Shown in pieces: positions 14,377-22,057 of a DNA stretch of 22,642 nt. Each line of letters begins with the position of its first letter. The first letter of the stretch is position 1. The stretch is from NCBI GenBank assembly GCA_947166165.1, contig CAMVDK010000009.1:1-22642 (forward strand), read 5' to 3'. The notes beneath the pieces are model-generated. The model searched no databases, was not told where the DNA came from, and saw only the letters and a list, made by a program, of their open reading frames with translations. Made by a program: the position numbers and the translations under genes. This stretch comes from an uncultured Porphyromonadaceae bacterium. GTDB lineage: Bacteria; Bacteroidota; Bacteroidia; Bacteroidales; Muribaculaceae.

Positions 14377-14961
14377 ATGAAACACCTCGCTGCAATGCTG
14401 GCCATGGCACTGATGACCCTGGCCCCGAGCACCGTTTGGGCGCAAAGCGAACATGGCTTCAAGCCGATGACCGTAGAACAGGACTTTGCCGACAACGGCT
14501 TCAGCTGGTTCCGCCATGCGCTGCTCCTGGCAGCCGGCAACCGCGAGCAGAGCAACGCCATGACCATCGGCTGGGGCAGCATCGGCACGCTGTGGCGCAA
14601 AACGGCCGTCACCGTCTATGTGGCCGAAAATCGCTACACCAAGCAGTTCATGGACCGCTCGCCATACTTCACCGTGATGGCGTTTTCCGACCGCAAAGAC
14701 GAAATCATGGAGTATATGGGCACCAAAAGCGGCCGCGACGGCGACAAGGCCAAAGCGCTCGGCCTCCACACCGCCTACACCGAGCACGGCGCCCCCTACT
14801 ACATCGAAGCCGACATCGTGGTGGAGTGCCGCACGATGTATGCCGCGCCCTTCGACCCTCAGTACTTCAAAAGCGAGGTGCCGCAGCAGATGTACACCAA
14901 CTTCAGCGCAGGCCTGCACACCATGTACATAGGCGAAGTGGTGGGTGCCTGGCAGAAGTGA
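14377..14961 (+). CDS. flavin reductase-like (FMN-binding split-barrel) protein with signal peptide
   Basis: A 194-residue protein with the FMN-binding split-barrel fold of flavin reductases and flavoredoxins. The core is recognisable from NAMTIGWGSIGTLWRKTAVTV through YTKQFMDRSPYFTVMAF and KALGLHTAYTEHGAPYYIEA to the closing MYIGEVVGAW. Unusually, residues 1-23 (MKHLAAMLAMALMTLAPSTV, then WAQ) look like a signal peptide, although this family is normally cytoplasmic. If exported, it would work in the periplasm and need an external source of flavin and reductant. An alternative start inside the frame would remove the signal, for example at the Met in FKPMTVEQDF. The upstream gap is filled by the repeat element, and no promoter was recognised. 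Confidence 0.85.
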   Translation: MKHLAAMLAMALMTLAPSTVWAQSEHGFKPMTVEQDFADNGFSWFRHALLLAAGNREQSNAMTIGWGSIGTLWRKTAVTVYVAENRYTKQFMDRSPYFTVMAFSDRKDEIMEYMGTKSGRDGDKAKALGLHTAYTEHGAPYYIEADIVVECRTMYAAPFDPQYFKSEVPQQMYTNFSAGLHTMYIGEVVGAWQK

Positions 14962-15036
14962 GCGTCCGAACTGCTTGAGGTGGGGGCTGAATGCCAGGCC
15001 GCCGACCGCTCGTTTTTCCATTTTCTTGAATAATTG

Positions 15037-15068
15037 CTTGGTCAATTCGGGAATTGTGATTATCTTTG
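15037..15068 (+). promoter_or_regulatory. promoter of the Rpn-family gene
   Basis: CTTG at 15037-15040, a 20-base spacer and TATCTTTG at 15061-15068 match the Bacteroidetes promoter with one mismatch. The start codon at 15090 would have a leader of about 17 bases. Confidence 0.75.
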
Positions 15069-15089
15069 TGGAAATTAAAGAGTACAGCT

Positions 15090-16115
15090 ATGAGAGACAG
15101 ACCATACATCAGTTTTGACTGGGCACTGAAGCGGCTGCTGCGCGACAAGGCCAATTTCGTTGTGCTGGAGGGGTTTCTCTCCACACTGCTCAACACCAGC
15201 ATCACGATTCAGGAAATCCTGGAAAGCGAGAGCAACGCCGACCGGAAAGAGGCAAAGCAGAACCGGGTCGACCTGCTGGCCAAGAACTCAAAAGGCGAAT
15301 TGCTGCTGATTGAGGTTCAAGGCGAGTCGGAATATGCCTTTTTCCAGCGCATCTTGTTCGGCGCGTCGCGCCTGGTGACGGAGTACATCGACAGCGGCCA
15401 GAACTACGACAACGTCAAGAAAGTGTTCTCAATCAACATCGTTTACTTCGACCTCGGCCAGGGCAAGGACTACGTCTACCACGGAACGACCGAGTTCCGG
15501 GGCATTCATCTGAACGATGTGCTCAAGCTGTCGCCCTTCCAAAAGCAGAAGTTCGGCGTCGACGAGGTGTACCAGCTCTATCCGGAGTATTACATTCTCA
15601 AGGTGAACGATTTCGACCGTTGGTCGCGCACGCCGCTGGACCAATGGCTATACTTTTTGGCCAACAGCGAGATTCCTGAAGACGCCGATGCGCCAGGGCT
15701 GCAGGAAGCGCGCGCAAAGCTGGGCATTGCACAGATGAGCCGCGACGAGCACGCCGCCTACCGCCGCTATCTGGACAACCGTGTGATTTTGCAAGACCAA
15801 TATGTCACCGCGCGAGGCGAGGCATTGCTCGAAGGTCGCGCTCAGGGCCTCGAAGAAGGTCGCGCCCAGGGCATCGAAGAAGGCCGCGCCCAGGGCATCG
15901 AAGAAGGCCGCGCCCAGGGCATCGAAGAAGGCCGCGCCCAGGGCATCGAACAGGGCCTTGCGCAGGGCATCGCCCAGGGCCGCGAAGAGGGCATCGAGAT
16001 GGGGCGCATTGAGGGGCTCAAAGCCACAGCAAAGAAAATGAAGGACATGGGCATCGACATCAGCCTCATTGCCGACGCAACAGGACTTGATTTGCAACAA
16101 CTCAAGGAATTATGA
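15090..16115 (+). CDS. Rpn family PD-(D/E)XK nuclease/putative transposase with EGRAQGIE repeats
   Basis: A 341-residue protein of the Rpn/PD-(D/E)XK transposase-like family, related to recombination-promoting nucleases. The start is the ATG at 15090 (MRDRPYISFDWALKRLL), since a further upstream frame opens inside the promoter -7 box. The nuclease motifs are NRVDLLAKNSKGELLLIEVQ (D61; E75-x-Q77). Residues 80-240 are the family's conserved alpha/beta region (YAFFQRILFGASRLVTEYI; GIHLNDVL). Residues 248-287 are five exact or near-exact copies of the octapeptide EGRAQG(I/L)E, followed by decayed copies to about residue 311; these are 24-bp DNA repeats. The C-terminus (LKATAKKMKDMGIDISLIAD) is the usual helical tail. 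It has its own promoter and a terminator at 16211-16245. No terminal inverted repeats flank it, so it is not a complete transposon. Confidence 0.92.
   Translation: MRDRPYISFDWALKRLLRDKANFVVLEGFLSTLLNTSITIQEILESESNADRKEAKQNRVDLLAKNSKGELLLIEVQGESEYAFFQRILFGASRLVTEYIDSGQNYDNVKKVFSINIVYFDLGQGKDYVYHGTTEFRGIHLNDVLKLSPFQKQKFGVDEVYQLYPEYYILKVNDFDRWSRTPLDQWLYFLANSEIPEDADAPGLQEARAKLGIAQMSRDEHAAYRRYLDNRVILQDQYVTARGEALLEGRAQGLEEGRAQGIEEGRAQGIEEGRAQGIEEGRAQGIEQGLAQGIAQGREEGIEMGRIEGLKATAKKMKDMGIDISLIADATGLDLQQLKEL
15831..15950 (+). repeat. in-frame 24-bp tandem repeats in the Rpn-family gene
   Basis: Five units of GAAGGCCGCGCCCAGGGCAT plus CGAA, the middle ones nearly identical at base level, encode EGRAQGIE. 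Related, more diverged units continue to about 16022. The near-identity suggests recent copy-number change. Confidence 0.93.
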
Positions 16116-16210
16116 GCCTGATTTGAATGCAGGAGAGAGCCATACCGCTGGCGTAGGGCGTCAAAGGCTATGCTGACGACACCTTAGGAAACGCATCTGA
16201 ATGGAAAGAA

Positions 16211-16245
16211 GGATGGGAAACGAGCAAGTTCCCATCCCTCTTTTT
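16211..16245. terminator. terminator between convergent genes
   Basis: GGATGGGAA (16211-16219) pairs with TTCCCATCC (16229-16237) around a 9-base loop, followed by CTC and TTTTT (16241-16245). On the other strand the stem is followed by TTCTTTCC, so it may also serve the minus-strand gene that ends at 16264. Confidence 0.8.
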
Positions 16246-16263
16246 CTCATAGCCGCGACCGGG

Positions 16264-19182
16264 TCACTGTGCGAGCCGGAAGCCAAGATAGCGGCTGAAA
16301 TACGTAGGCACGTTTTGCTCGCGGCTCGACACACGGGCATCGCGAGCAGGGTCGTGCCAACTGGAGCCTCGGTACACTTTTCGCGTGCCAGTCTCGGGGC
16401 CGGTGGGGTTGGACTGTGCGGCGCTGGTGTAGTAGCCGAACCAGTCGTTGCAGATTTCCCACAGGTTGCCGCTCATGTCGTAGATTCCCAGTTCGTTGGG
16501 TGCTTTGAGTGCCACGGCGTGGGAACATCCGGAGCTGTTGTCGACATACCATGCCACGAGGTTGGGGTCGTTGCCGCCGGCATACTTGTAGCCCTTGCTG
16601 AGGTTGCCGCCCCGCGCGGCATACTCCCACTCGGCCTCGGTGGGCAAGCGGAACGTCTTGCCCGTGAGTTGGTTGAGCTTGGCAATGAAGGCCAAACAAT
16701 CGTCATAGCTCACATTCTCGACGGGGTGGTTGGAGCTCGACAGGTTGTAGCTTGGGTTGCTGCCCATGACGGCCTCCCAGAGTGCCTGGGTGACCAAGGT
16801 CTCGCCGATGTGGTAAGTAGAAAGCGTGACCTCGTGGGTGGGTTTCTCTCTACTCTTTGAATCGGTGCCCTGCTCGGCAGTGGCTCCCATCGTGAAGGTG
16901 CCGCCAGCCACATTGACCATGCGGAAGGCAACACCATTCACTGTGTAGGTGGTCAAGGCCGCGTCGTGGCTATCGTCCTTGTGAAGCATGGCGTTGATGA
17001 CGAAGTTCAGGTCGTCGATGTCGACGTTGCCGCTGCCGTCGACGTCGGACGAATAGGCGTTTTCATCTTCGGGCAGGTGCATGATGATGGTGTTGATGAT
17101 GATGTTCACATCGTCGATGTCGACAAGTCCGTCGCCGTTCACGTCGCCGTCTTTGTGGTTGTCGGTGACCGTGACCAGGCATGCCGCCGACAGGTTGGAG
17201 CCATCGGTGGTGGTGGCGGTGATGGCGGAGCGTCCCACTCCCACACCGGTGACAAATCCCTGATCGTCGACGGTGGCCACGGCAGTGTTGCTGCTTTTCC
17301 ATCGCAGGTTCTGGTTGGAAGCATCGGCAGGCGTGATGGTGGCGGCGATGCGCAGTGTCTGCCCGCACTCAATGGTGGCATCGACGGGATTGATCGAGAG
17401 GGCGGTGCTGGGCACATCGCTCACAATCACGGTGCAAGAGGCGCTAAGGCCGCTCCCGTCGGTGGTGGTGGCTTTGATGATGGCCATACCCACGCTCAGG
17501 GCGGTGACCAATCCTGTGGAGTCGACCGTGGCCACCGAGGGTTTATCGGACGTCCAAGCGATGGTCTGGAAACTGGCATCTTCGGGCGCGACGGTGGCTT
17601 CCAACTGGAAGCGTTTGCCGACGAGCATCGTCTCATAGGTGCTGTTAAGCGTGAGCGAGGTCACCAGATTGGCCGGCACAGTGACCTGGCAACTGGCCGA
17701 CACATTCGTGCCATCGGTGGAGCTGATGGTCACCGTGGTGGTGCCGGCTTTGAGAGCCGTCACCTTGCATTTGGTGGTCCCAAATTCGTCAACTAAAGGC
17801 GAAAGGCTCACCACGCCCGGAGTGCTCGATGTCCAGACGACGTTCTTGCTGGCACCTGTGGGCCTCAAATACGCAGTGATGACGTTGTAACTGCCGATGC
17901 TGACCGACATCGACGTGGGATAGATGGAGATGCTCTCAGTGGGCCGGGGGACGACGTTGACGATGCACGATGCCGTGAGATTGCTTCCATCGGCTGTGGT
18001 GGCGGTGATCACGGCGGCTCCTTCGGTGCGGCCGGTGATCTGGCCGGCGGCATCGACATTCACCACATCGGGCCGTGAACTGGTCCAGTTGAGCGCCGGG
18101 TTGGCGTCGAAGGGCGTGAAGACGGGCGTGAGCCTCTTCGTCTCGCCCACATACACGTCCACCTCGTCGGGGTCAAAGGCCATCGAGGTGGCCTCTGAAA
18201 CGTCGTATTCCACAATGCTCCCGAAATTCCGCCACTGACCTGCCTGCATGTAAAGACGTTTCGACCCTTTCGGGACGTGGAGTACGCACGACTGGAGTGG
18301 AACACCGCCAAACACGCCGTAACCCATACGGATGGCGGCAGGATTGGCCACATTGCTGTAGATGTGCTGCAAATTGGTGCAGCCATTGAAAGCGTACCTA
18401 TCAATCTGGGTCACACCACTATGCAGCGTGAGGGTCTGCAACGCAGTGTTGCCGAAGAATGGGAATGTGCCGATAGTCGTCACGTCGTCGGGAATCACCA
18501 GGTCGATCAACTTGCCTCCATTCATATAAAGCTCGCGAACACCATGCTCATTGTTCATGAAGTCTTCGCTGTAGGCAAAGGGATCCCAATCCTCGTCTTC
18601 GGTATATGGAGCGTCTTCCCACCATTTTTCACAATTGTAGATACACGTTGGAGTGAGTATTTGGAGCCATCCATAATAGCTCTCACTATGCCCTTCATCC
18701 CAGTCTACGGGTTCGTATTCGATGCCGCACCAACCCTTCAGGTCAGCAATTGTCAGTTTACCAATACTGCAGTACATGTCATAATAATCAACAACGGCAC
18801 TGCTTAGTGTGTTTCCAAATGCCATTGTTTTCGCTTTGGTGATACTGGATGGTAAATAAAGATGGCCTATGCTCGCATCAGCCAATGAATACGCCCCTAA
18901 AGCCACCACGCGATAGGTGTGACCCATATACGTCACGCTCTCAGGTATTCTCAGCTCCGAAGTATAGTAGCCGCTATTCACCTTGTTGGGCACGTAATTA
19001 TAACTCACCTCACTGACGTCCACAGTCCATCTCGACCCTTTGTGTGTAACCTCTACGGAGTTGCTGTTGAGGATGTTGTAGGCTATGTCTTCGACAATGA
19101 AATCGTAGGCGCTGGCAGCAAGAACAGCCAGCGAAGCCAGCGCGACAACGAGCGCGCGAAGTGATAATTTAATGTGATTCAT
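16264..19182 (-). CDS. large secreted protein: BspA-like LRR, four Big_2, dockerin, FGE-sulfatase fold
   Basis: A 972-residue exported protein. Residues 1-25 are a signal peptide. Residues 30-330 are a BspA-like leucine-rich region (LRR_5), with ESVTYMGHTYRVVALGAYS, VIPDDVTTIGTFPFFGNTAL and LHVPKGSKRLYMQAG. Residues 331-674 are four bacterial Ig-like Big_2 domains, each with a WTSxxPxVVxVD/ATVDxxGxVTG pattern and TATTxDGSNLxASC. Residues 678-738 are a dockerin type I with loops DVNGDGLVDIDD and DVDGSGNVDIDD. Residues 746-972 are an FGE/SUMF1 fold (GGTFTMGA, GKTFRLPTEAEWEYAARGG, NELGIYDMSGNLWEICNDWF, KVYRGSSW, YLGFRLAQ) lacking the catalytic Cys pair of true formylglycine-generating enzymes. 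It probably acts at the cell surface in binding. It starts 66 bases after glpR in the same direction, but a weak own promoter lies between (19220-19249). The start is fixed by the signal peptide. Confidence 0.92.
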   Translation of the reverse strand: MNHIKLSLRALVVALASLAVLAASAYDFIVEDIAYNILNSNSVEVTHKGSRWTVDVSEVSYNYVPNKVNSGYYTSELRIPESVTYMGHTYRVVALGAYSLADASIGHLYLPSSITKAKTMAFGNTLSSAVVDYYDMYCSIGKLTIADLKGWCGIEYEPVDWDEGHSESYYGWLQILTPTCIYNCEKWWEDAPYTEDEDWDPFAYSEDFMNNEHGVRELYMNGGKLIDLVIPDDVTTIGTFPFFGNTALQTLTLHSGVTQIDRYAFNGCTNLQHIYSNVANPAAIRMGYGVFGGVPLQSCVLHVPKGSKRLYMQAGQWRNFGSIVEYDVSEATSMAFDPDEVDVYVGETKRLTPVFTPFDANPALNWTSSRPDVVNVDAAGQITGRTEGAAVITATTADGSNLTASCIVNVVPRPTESISIYPTSMSVSIGSYNVITAYLRPTGASKNVVWTSSTPGVVSLSPLVDEFGTTKCKVTALKAGTTTVTISSTDGTNVSASCQVTVPANLVTSLTLNSTYETMLVGKRFQLEATVAPEDASFQTIAWTSDKPSVATVDSTGLVTALSVGMAIIKATTTDGSGLSASCTVIVSDVPSTALSINPVDATIECGQTLRIAATITPADASNQNLRWKSSNTAVATVDDQGFVTGVGVGRSAITATTTDGSNLSAACLVTVTDNHKDGDVNGDGLVDIDDVNIIINTIIMHLPEDENAYSSDVDGSGNVDIDDLNFVINAMLHKDDSHDAALTTYTVNGVAFRMVNVAGGTFTMGATAEQGTDSKSREKPTHEVTLSTYHIGETLVTQALWEAVMGSNPSYNLSSSNHPVENVSYDDCLAFIAKLNQLTGKTFRLPTEAEWEYAARGGNLSKGYKYAGGNDPNLVAWYVDNSSGCSHAVALKAPNELGIYDMSGNLWEICNDWFGYYTSAAQSNPTGPETGTRKVYRGSSWHDPARDARVSSREQNVPTYFSRYLGFRLAQ

Positions 19183-19219
19183 AGCTAATTACCGTTTTAT
19201 ATATATAAATATATACGCG

Positions 19220-19249
19220 TAAAGGTAACCCCTTGATGGGCGCCACAAT
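19220..19249 (-). promoter_or_regulatory. possible promoter of the 972-residue secreted protein
   Basis: On the minus strand, ATTG (19249-19246) and TACCTTTA (19227-19220) are 18 bases apart, one base shorter than usual and one mismatch in each box. It overlaps the glpR stop codon. Between it and the start codon is an alternating AT stretch (TATATATATAAATATATA, about 19198-19215). Confidence 0.4.
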
Positions 19250-20013
19250 CACCGGGCGATGATGAGGTCGATGCCGAGTTCTTCGACGGCTTTGGCGTTC
19301 TTGTCGCTGATGCCGGTGTCGGTGATGATGACGTCGACGTGCTCCATGTCGCAGATTTTGGCGAATCCCCGCCGGCCGAACTTGCTGCTGTCGGCCAGCA
19401 CGATGGTCTTCTGCGCGGCGGCCATCATCTTCTGGTTGAGCTCGGCCTCGCGCAGGTCGGTGGTGGTGATGCCGAAGTCGAAGTCGATGCCGTCGACTCC
19501 CAAGTAGAGTTTTGAGAACGAGAACTGGCTGAGAATCTGCTGGCTGTATTGCCCGACGACGGAGAGCGAGCTATGGCGGAGCATGCCGCCGAGCTGGATG
19601 ACGTCGATGTTCTCGTTCAGCGCGAGCGTCTCGCTCACCACCAGCGACGCGCTCACCGCGGTGAGCCGGTGGATGGGCTGTATGCATCGCGCCAGGGCGT
19701 GGACCGTGGAGCCCGAGGCGATGAGGATGCTGTCGTCGCGGTCGATGAGCCGCGCCGCTTCGTGGCCGATGGCTTGCTTGGCCTCGGGAGCGATTTTCTC
19801 CTTGTCGCTCACCGAGCGGTTGTTGATGTGCGGGTTGATGAGGATGGCTTTGCCGTGACTGCGGAACAGTTTGCCCAGCTTTTCCAACTCGGTGAGGTCC
19901 TTGCGGATGGTGACCGACGACACATTCAGCGATTCCACAAGGTCGGACACTTGAACGCTGCCCTGCTTGAGCAGCAGGTCGATGATGATGGCGTGGCGTT
20001 TCTCTTTTGTCAT
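19249..20013 (-). CDS. glpR: DeoR/GlpR family transcriptional repressor
   Basis: A 254-residue DeoR-family regulator. The N-terminal winged helix-turn-helix is at residues 1-57 (RHAIIIDLLLKQGSVQVSDL, NVSSVTIRKDLTELEKLGKL, FRSHGKAIL). The C-terminal sugar-phosphate sensor domain is at about 75-250, with IASGSTVHAL (98-107), VIQLGGMLRHSSLSVVGQ (about 136-153), LGVDGID and TIVLADSSKFGRRG. E. coli GlpR of the same family represses glycerol-3-phosphate genes and is released by glycerol-3-phosphate; the divergent position from glpA makes this role likely here, though the effector cannot be read from the sequence. It has an exact promoter at 20036-20067 and a leader of about 17 bases. The secreted 972-residue protein gene follows 66 bases downstream, perhaps on the same transcript. 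Confidence 0.9.
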   Translation of the reverse strand: MTKEKRHAIIIDLLLKQGSVQVSDLVESLNVSSVTIRKDLTELEKLGKLFRSHGKAILINPHINNRSVSDKEKIAPEAKQAIGHEAARLIDRDDSILIASGSTVHALARCIQPIHRLTAVSASLVVSETLALNENIDVIQLGGMLRHSSLSVVGQYSQQILSQFSFSKLYLGVDGIDFDFGITTTDLREAELNQKMMAAAQKTIVLADSSKFGRRGFAKICDMEHVDVIITDTGISDKNAKAVEELGIDLIIAR

Positions 20014-20035
20014 TTGAGTGCTTTTTTTGTCGACG

Positions 20036-20067
20036 CAAAAGTATCGCTTTTTTTTGGTTTTCCCAAA
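20036..20067 (-). promoter_or_regulatory. promoter of glpR
   Basis: On the minus strand, TTTG (20067-20064), a 20-base spacer and TACTTTTG (20043-20036) match the Bacteroidetes promoter exactly. Transcription should start near 20030, about 17 bases before the ATG at 20013. Confidence 0.82.
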
Positions 20068-20075
20068 TTTTTCGT

Positions 20076-20090
20076 TTCGTTATTGACGAA
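20076..20090. promoter_or_regulatory. inverted repeat near the glpR promoter, possible operator
   Basis: TTCGT (20076-20080) and ACGAA (20086-20090) are a perfect inverted repeat with a 5-base spacer, 9 bases upstream of the glpR -33 box. Similar TTCG-type half-sites occur near the glpA promoters. Confidence 0.35.
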
Positions 20091-20149
20091 TTGCTTCTAA
20101 TTCTTCACTTTTTTCGTAAGGTTACATTGAATGAAATCCACCACAAAAG

Positions 20150-20189
20150 AAGCATAGAATGGATAAAAACGAAAGAAATTTCTATGCTT
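20150..20189. repeat. inverted repeat in the glpR-glpA intergenic region
   Basis: AAGCATAGAA (20150-20159) and TTCTATGCTT (20180-20189) are a perfect 10-base inverted repeat with a 20-base AT-rich centre. It lies in the otherwise featureless, strongly AT-rich stretch between the divergent promoters. It may be a regulator site or an upstream RNA hairpin. Confidence 0.6.
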
Positions 20190-20273
20190 TTAAATATTAC
20201 AAAAATCGAAAAAACGAATAAACCTGCGCATAAGTTATTGAATTTTAGAAGAATCGAATTGTTAAAAATAAGG

Positions 20274-20285
20274 TTTCGAACGAAA
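20274..20285. promoter_or_regulatory. inverted repeat TTTCG-AA-CGAAA, possible GlpR operator
   Basis: This is a perfect palindrome with a 2-base centre, 17 bases upstream of the first glpA promoter. Its 8-base core TTTCGAAC occurs again at 20342-20349, just after the first promoter -7 box, where it overlaps CGAAA-T-TTTCG (20336-20346). The pair brackets the promoter, an arrangement that would suit repression. The TTCG/CGAA core resembles the known E. coli GlpR half-site, by eye only. Confidence 0.4.
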
Positions 20286-20301
20286 TTTTTTCGCCAAAAA
20301 A

Positions 20302-20332
20302 TTTGCACTTTTATTTTTTGGCAGTATTTTTG
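20302..20332 (+). promoter_or_regulatory. upstream promoter of glpAB
   Basis: TTTG (20302-20305), a 19-base spacer and TATTTTTG (20325-20332) match the Bacteroidetes promoter exactly. It lies between the two TTTCGAAC copies and would give a leader of about 110 bases. Confidence 0.7.
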
Positions 20333-20385
20333 CAGCGAAATTTTCGAACAGTTTAGTTTCAACAAGATAATATCTTCCTAAAAAG

Positions 20386-20416
20386 TTGGCGCATACGGCA
20401 AGAGTTAGTAACTTTG
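20386..20416 (+). promoter_or_regulatory. downstream promoter of glpAB
   Basis: TTGG (20386-20389), a 19-base spacer and TAACTTTG (20409-20416) fit the Bacteroidetes promoter with one mismatch in the -33 box. The leader to the ATG at 20450 would be about 28 bases. Confidence 0.7.
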
Positions 20417-20449
20417 CAGCTTAATCGGAAAGCTAACAACGGAGTAGAT

Positions 20450-22057
20450 ATGGACGACAAGAATAAACACTACGACGTGATTGTGATTGGCGGCGGCATC
20501 ACCGGTGCCGGCGTGGCGCGCGACTGCGCCCGCCGTGGGCTGAGCGTGCTGCTGCTCGAGCGCTTCGACTACACCAACGGCGCCACCGGTCGCAATCACG
20601 GCCTGATGCACAGCGGCGCGCGCTATGCGGTCACCGACCACGAGAGCGCCACCGAGTGCATCGAGGAGAATATGATACTCAGGCGCATCGCCCGCCACTG
20701 CATCGAGGAAACCGACGGCTTGTTCATCACCTTGCCGGAGGACGACCTGGCCTACCAGCGCACATTCGTCGACGCCTGCCAGGCGGCGGGTATCAGTGCC
20801 GAGATCATCGACCCCGCCGAGGCACGCATCCTCGAGCCTTCGGTCAATCCCGACCTGATTGGCGCCGTGCGCGTGCCCGACGCCTCGATCGACCCCTTCC
20901 GCCTGACCGTGGCCAACGTGATGGACGCACAGCTGCATGGCGCCGACTCGCTCACCTATCATGAGGTGACCGGCCTGATTGTGAACCAGCACCGCGTGGA
21001 GGGGGTCAAGGCCCGCGACCTGCACACGGGCCAGGAAAAGGAGTTTCGCGCTTCGCTCACCATCAACGCTGCCGGCATATGGGGCATGCTCATCGCCCGT
21101 ATGGCCGGCATCGCCATCAACATGTTTCCAGCCAAGGGGGCGCTGCTCATCTTCGGCCATCGCGTCAACAAGATGGTGATCAACCGCTGCCGCAAGCCCG
21201 CCAACGCCGTGCCCGACGACACGGTGTGCGTGATTGGCACCACGAGCGACCGCGTGCCCATCGAGACCGTCGACGACATGCGGGTGACCGACGACGAGGT
21301 GCGCGTGCTGCTCGCCGAGGGCGAAAAGCTGGCTCCCTCGCTGGCCACCACACGCATCCTGCGCGCCTACGCCGGTGTGCGCCCGCTGGTGGCCGCCGAC
21401 AACGACCCCAGCGGACGCAGCATCAGCCGCGGCATCGTGCTGCTCGACCATGAGCAGCGCGACGGCATGGCAGGCCTGATCACCATCACCGGCGGAAAGA
21501 TGATGACCTACCGCCTGATGGCCGAGCAGGCCACCGACCTGGCCTGCCGCAAGCTGGGCAACACCGCCGCCTGCGACACCGCCACCACTCCGCTTCCCGG
21601 CTCGGAGCAGCCCGCCACGGGCGACACCAGCCGCAGCTTCGCCTTCAACGCCGCCGAAGGGCGACACGGCACATGGACCAGCAAAATAGGCCTCGACACC
21701 GATGCCGACCGCGCCCTGGTGTGCGAATGCGAGGGGGTGAGCGTGGGCGAGGTGCGCTATGCGGTCAACCAGCTGCACGTCAACGGACTCGTAGACCTGC
21801 GCCGCCGCACCCGTGTGGGCATGGGCACCTGCCAGGGCAAGCTGTGCGCATGCCGCGCGGCAGCACTGCTCGGACGCTTCGGCAACGACATCACCAAAGC
21901 ACAGACCGACCTTGCCCACTTCCTCGACGAGCGCTGGAAGGGCGTGAAACCCGTGGCTTGGGGCGCCGCGCTGCGCGAAGCCCAGCTCACAGCCACCATC
22001 TATCAAGGTCTGTGCGGCCTCGACAAGGCCATCGCAAGAAAGGAGGGCACGGAATGA
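20450..22057 (+). CDS. glpA: anaerobic-type glycerol-3-phosphate dehydrogenase subunit A
   Basis: GlpA (535 residues) is the FAD subunit that oxidises glycerol-3-phosphate to dihydroxyacetone phosphate, passing electrons through GlpB and GlpC to the quinone pool. The FAD-binding motif is VIGGGITGAGVARDCARRGL (12-31), followed by the DAO-type fold (GRNHGLMHSGARY, INAAGIWG, RILRAYAGVRPLV, TITGGKMMTYRLMAEQATDL). The C-terminal BFD-like domain has four iron-sulfur ligands, C425, C427, C461 and C466 (VCECEGV and GMGTCQGKLCACRA). The length is normal. The ATG at 20450 is the start because the frame from 20414 begins inside the promoter -7 box. The stop TGA overlaps the glpB start as ATGA, so translation is coupled. 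It is divergent from glpR. Confidence 0.95.
   Translation: MDDKNKHYDVIVIGGGITGAGVARDCARRGLSVLLLERFDYTNGATGRNHGLMHSGARYAVTDHESATECIEENMILRRIARHCIEETDGLFITLPEDDLAYQRTFVDACQAAGISAEIIDPAEARILEPSVNPDLIGAVRVPDASIDPFRLTVANVMDAQLHGADSLTYHEVTGLIVNQHRVEGVKARDLHTGQEKEFRASLTINAAGIWGMLIARMAGIAINMFPAKGALLIFGHRVNKMVINRCRKPANAVPDDTVCVIGTTSDRVPIETVDDMRVTDDEVRVLLAEGEKLAPSLATTRILRAYAGVRPLVAADNDPSGRSISRGIVLLDHEQRDGMAGLITITGGKMMTYRLMAEQATDLACRKLGNTAACDTATTPLPGSEQPATGDTSRSFAFNAAEGRHGTWTSKIGLDTDADRALVCECEGVSVGEVRYAVNQLHVNGLVDLRRRTRVGMGTCQGKLCACRAAALLGRFGNDITKAQTDLAHFLDERWKGVKPVAWGAALREAQLTATIYQGLCGLDKAIARKEGTE

Noticed and set aside
15090..16115. Complete insertion sequence carrying the Rpn-family gene
   Set aside because: No terminal inverted repeats or target duplication flank the gene; it has its own promoter and terminator like an ordinary gene.
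20405..22006. 533-codon open frame on the minus strand opposite glpA
   Set aside because: It is His-, Val- and Gly-rich antisense shadow coding typical of high-GC genes; glpA on the plus strand has all family motifs.
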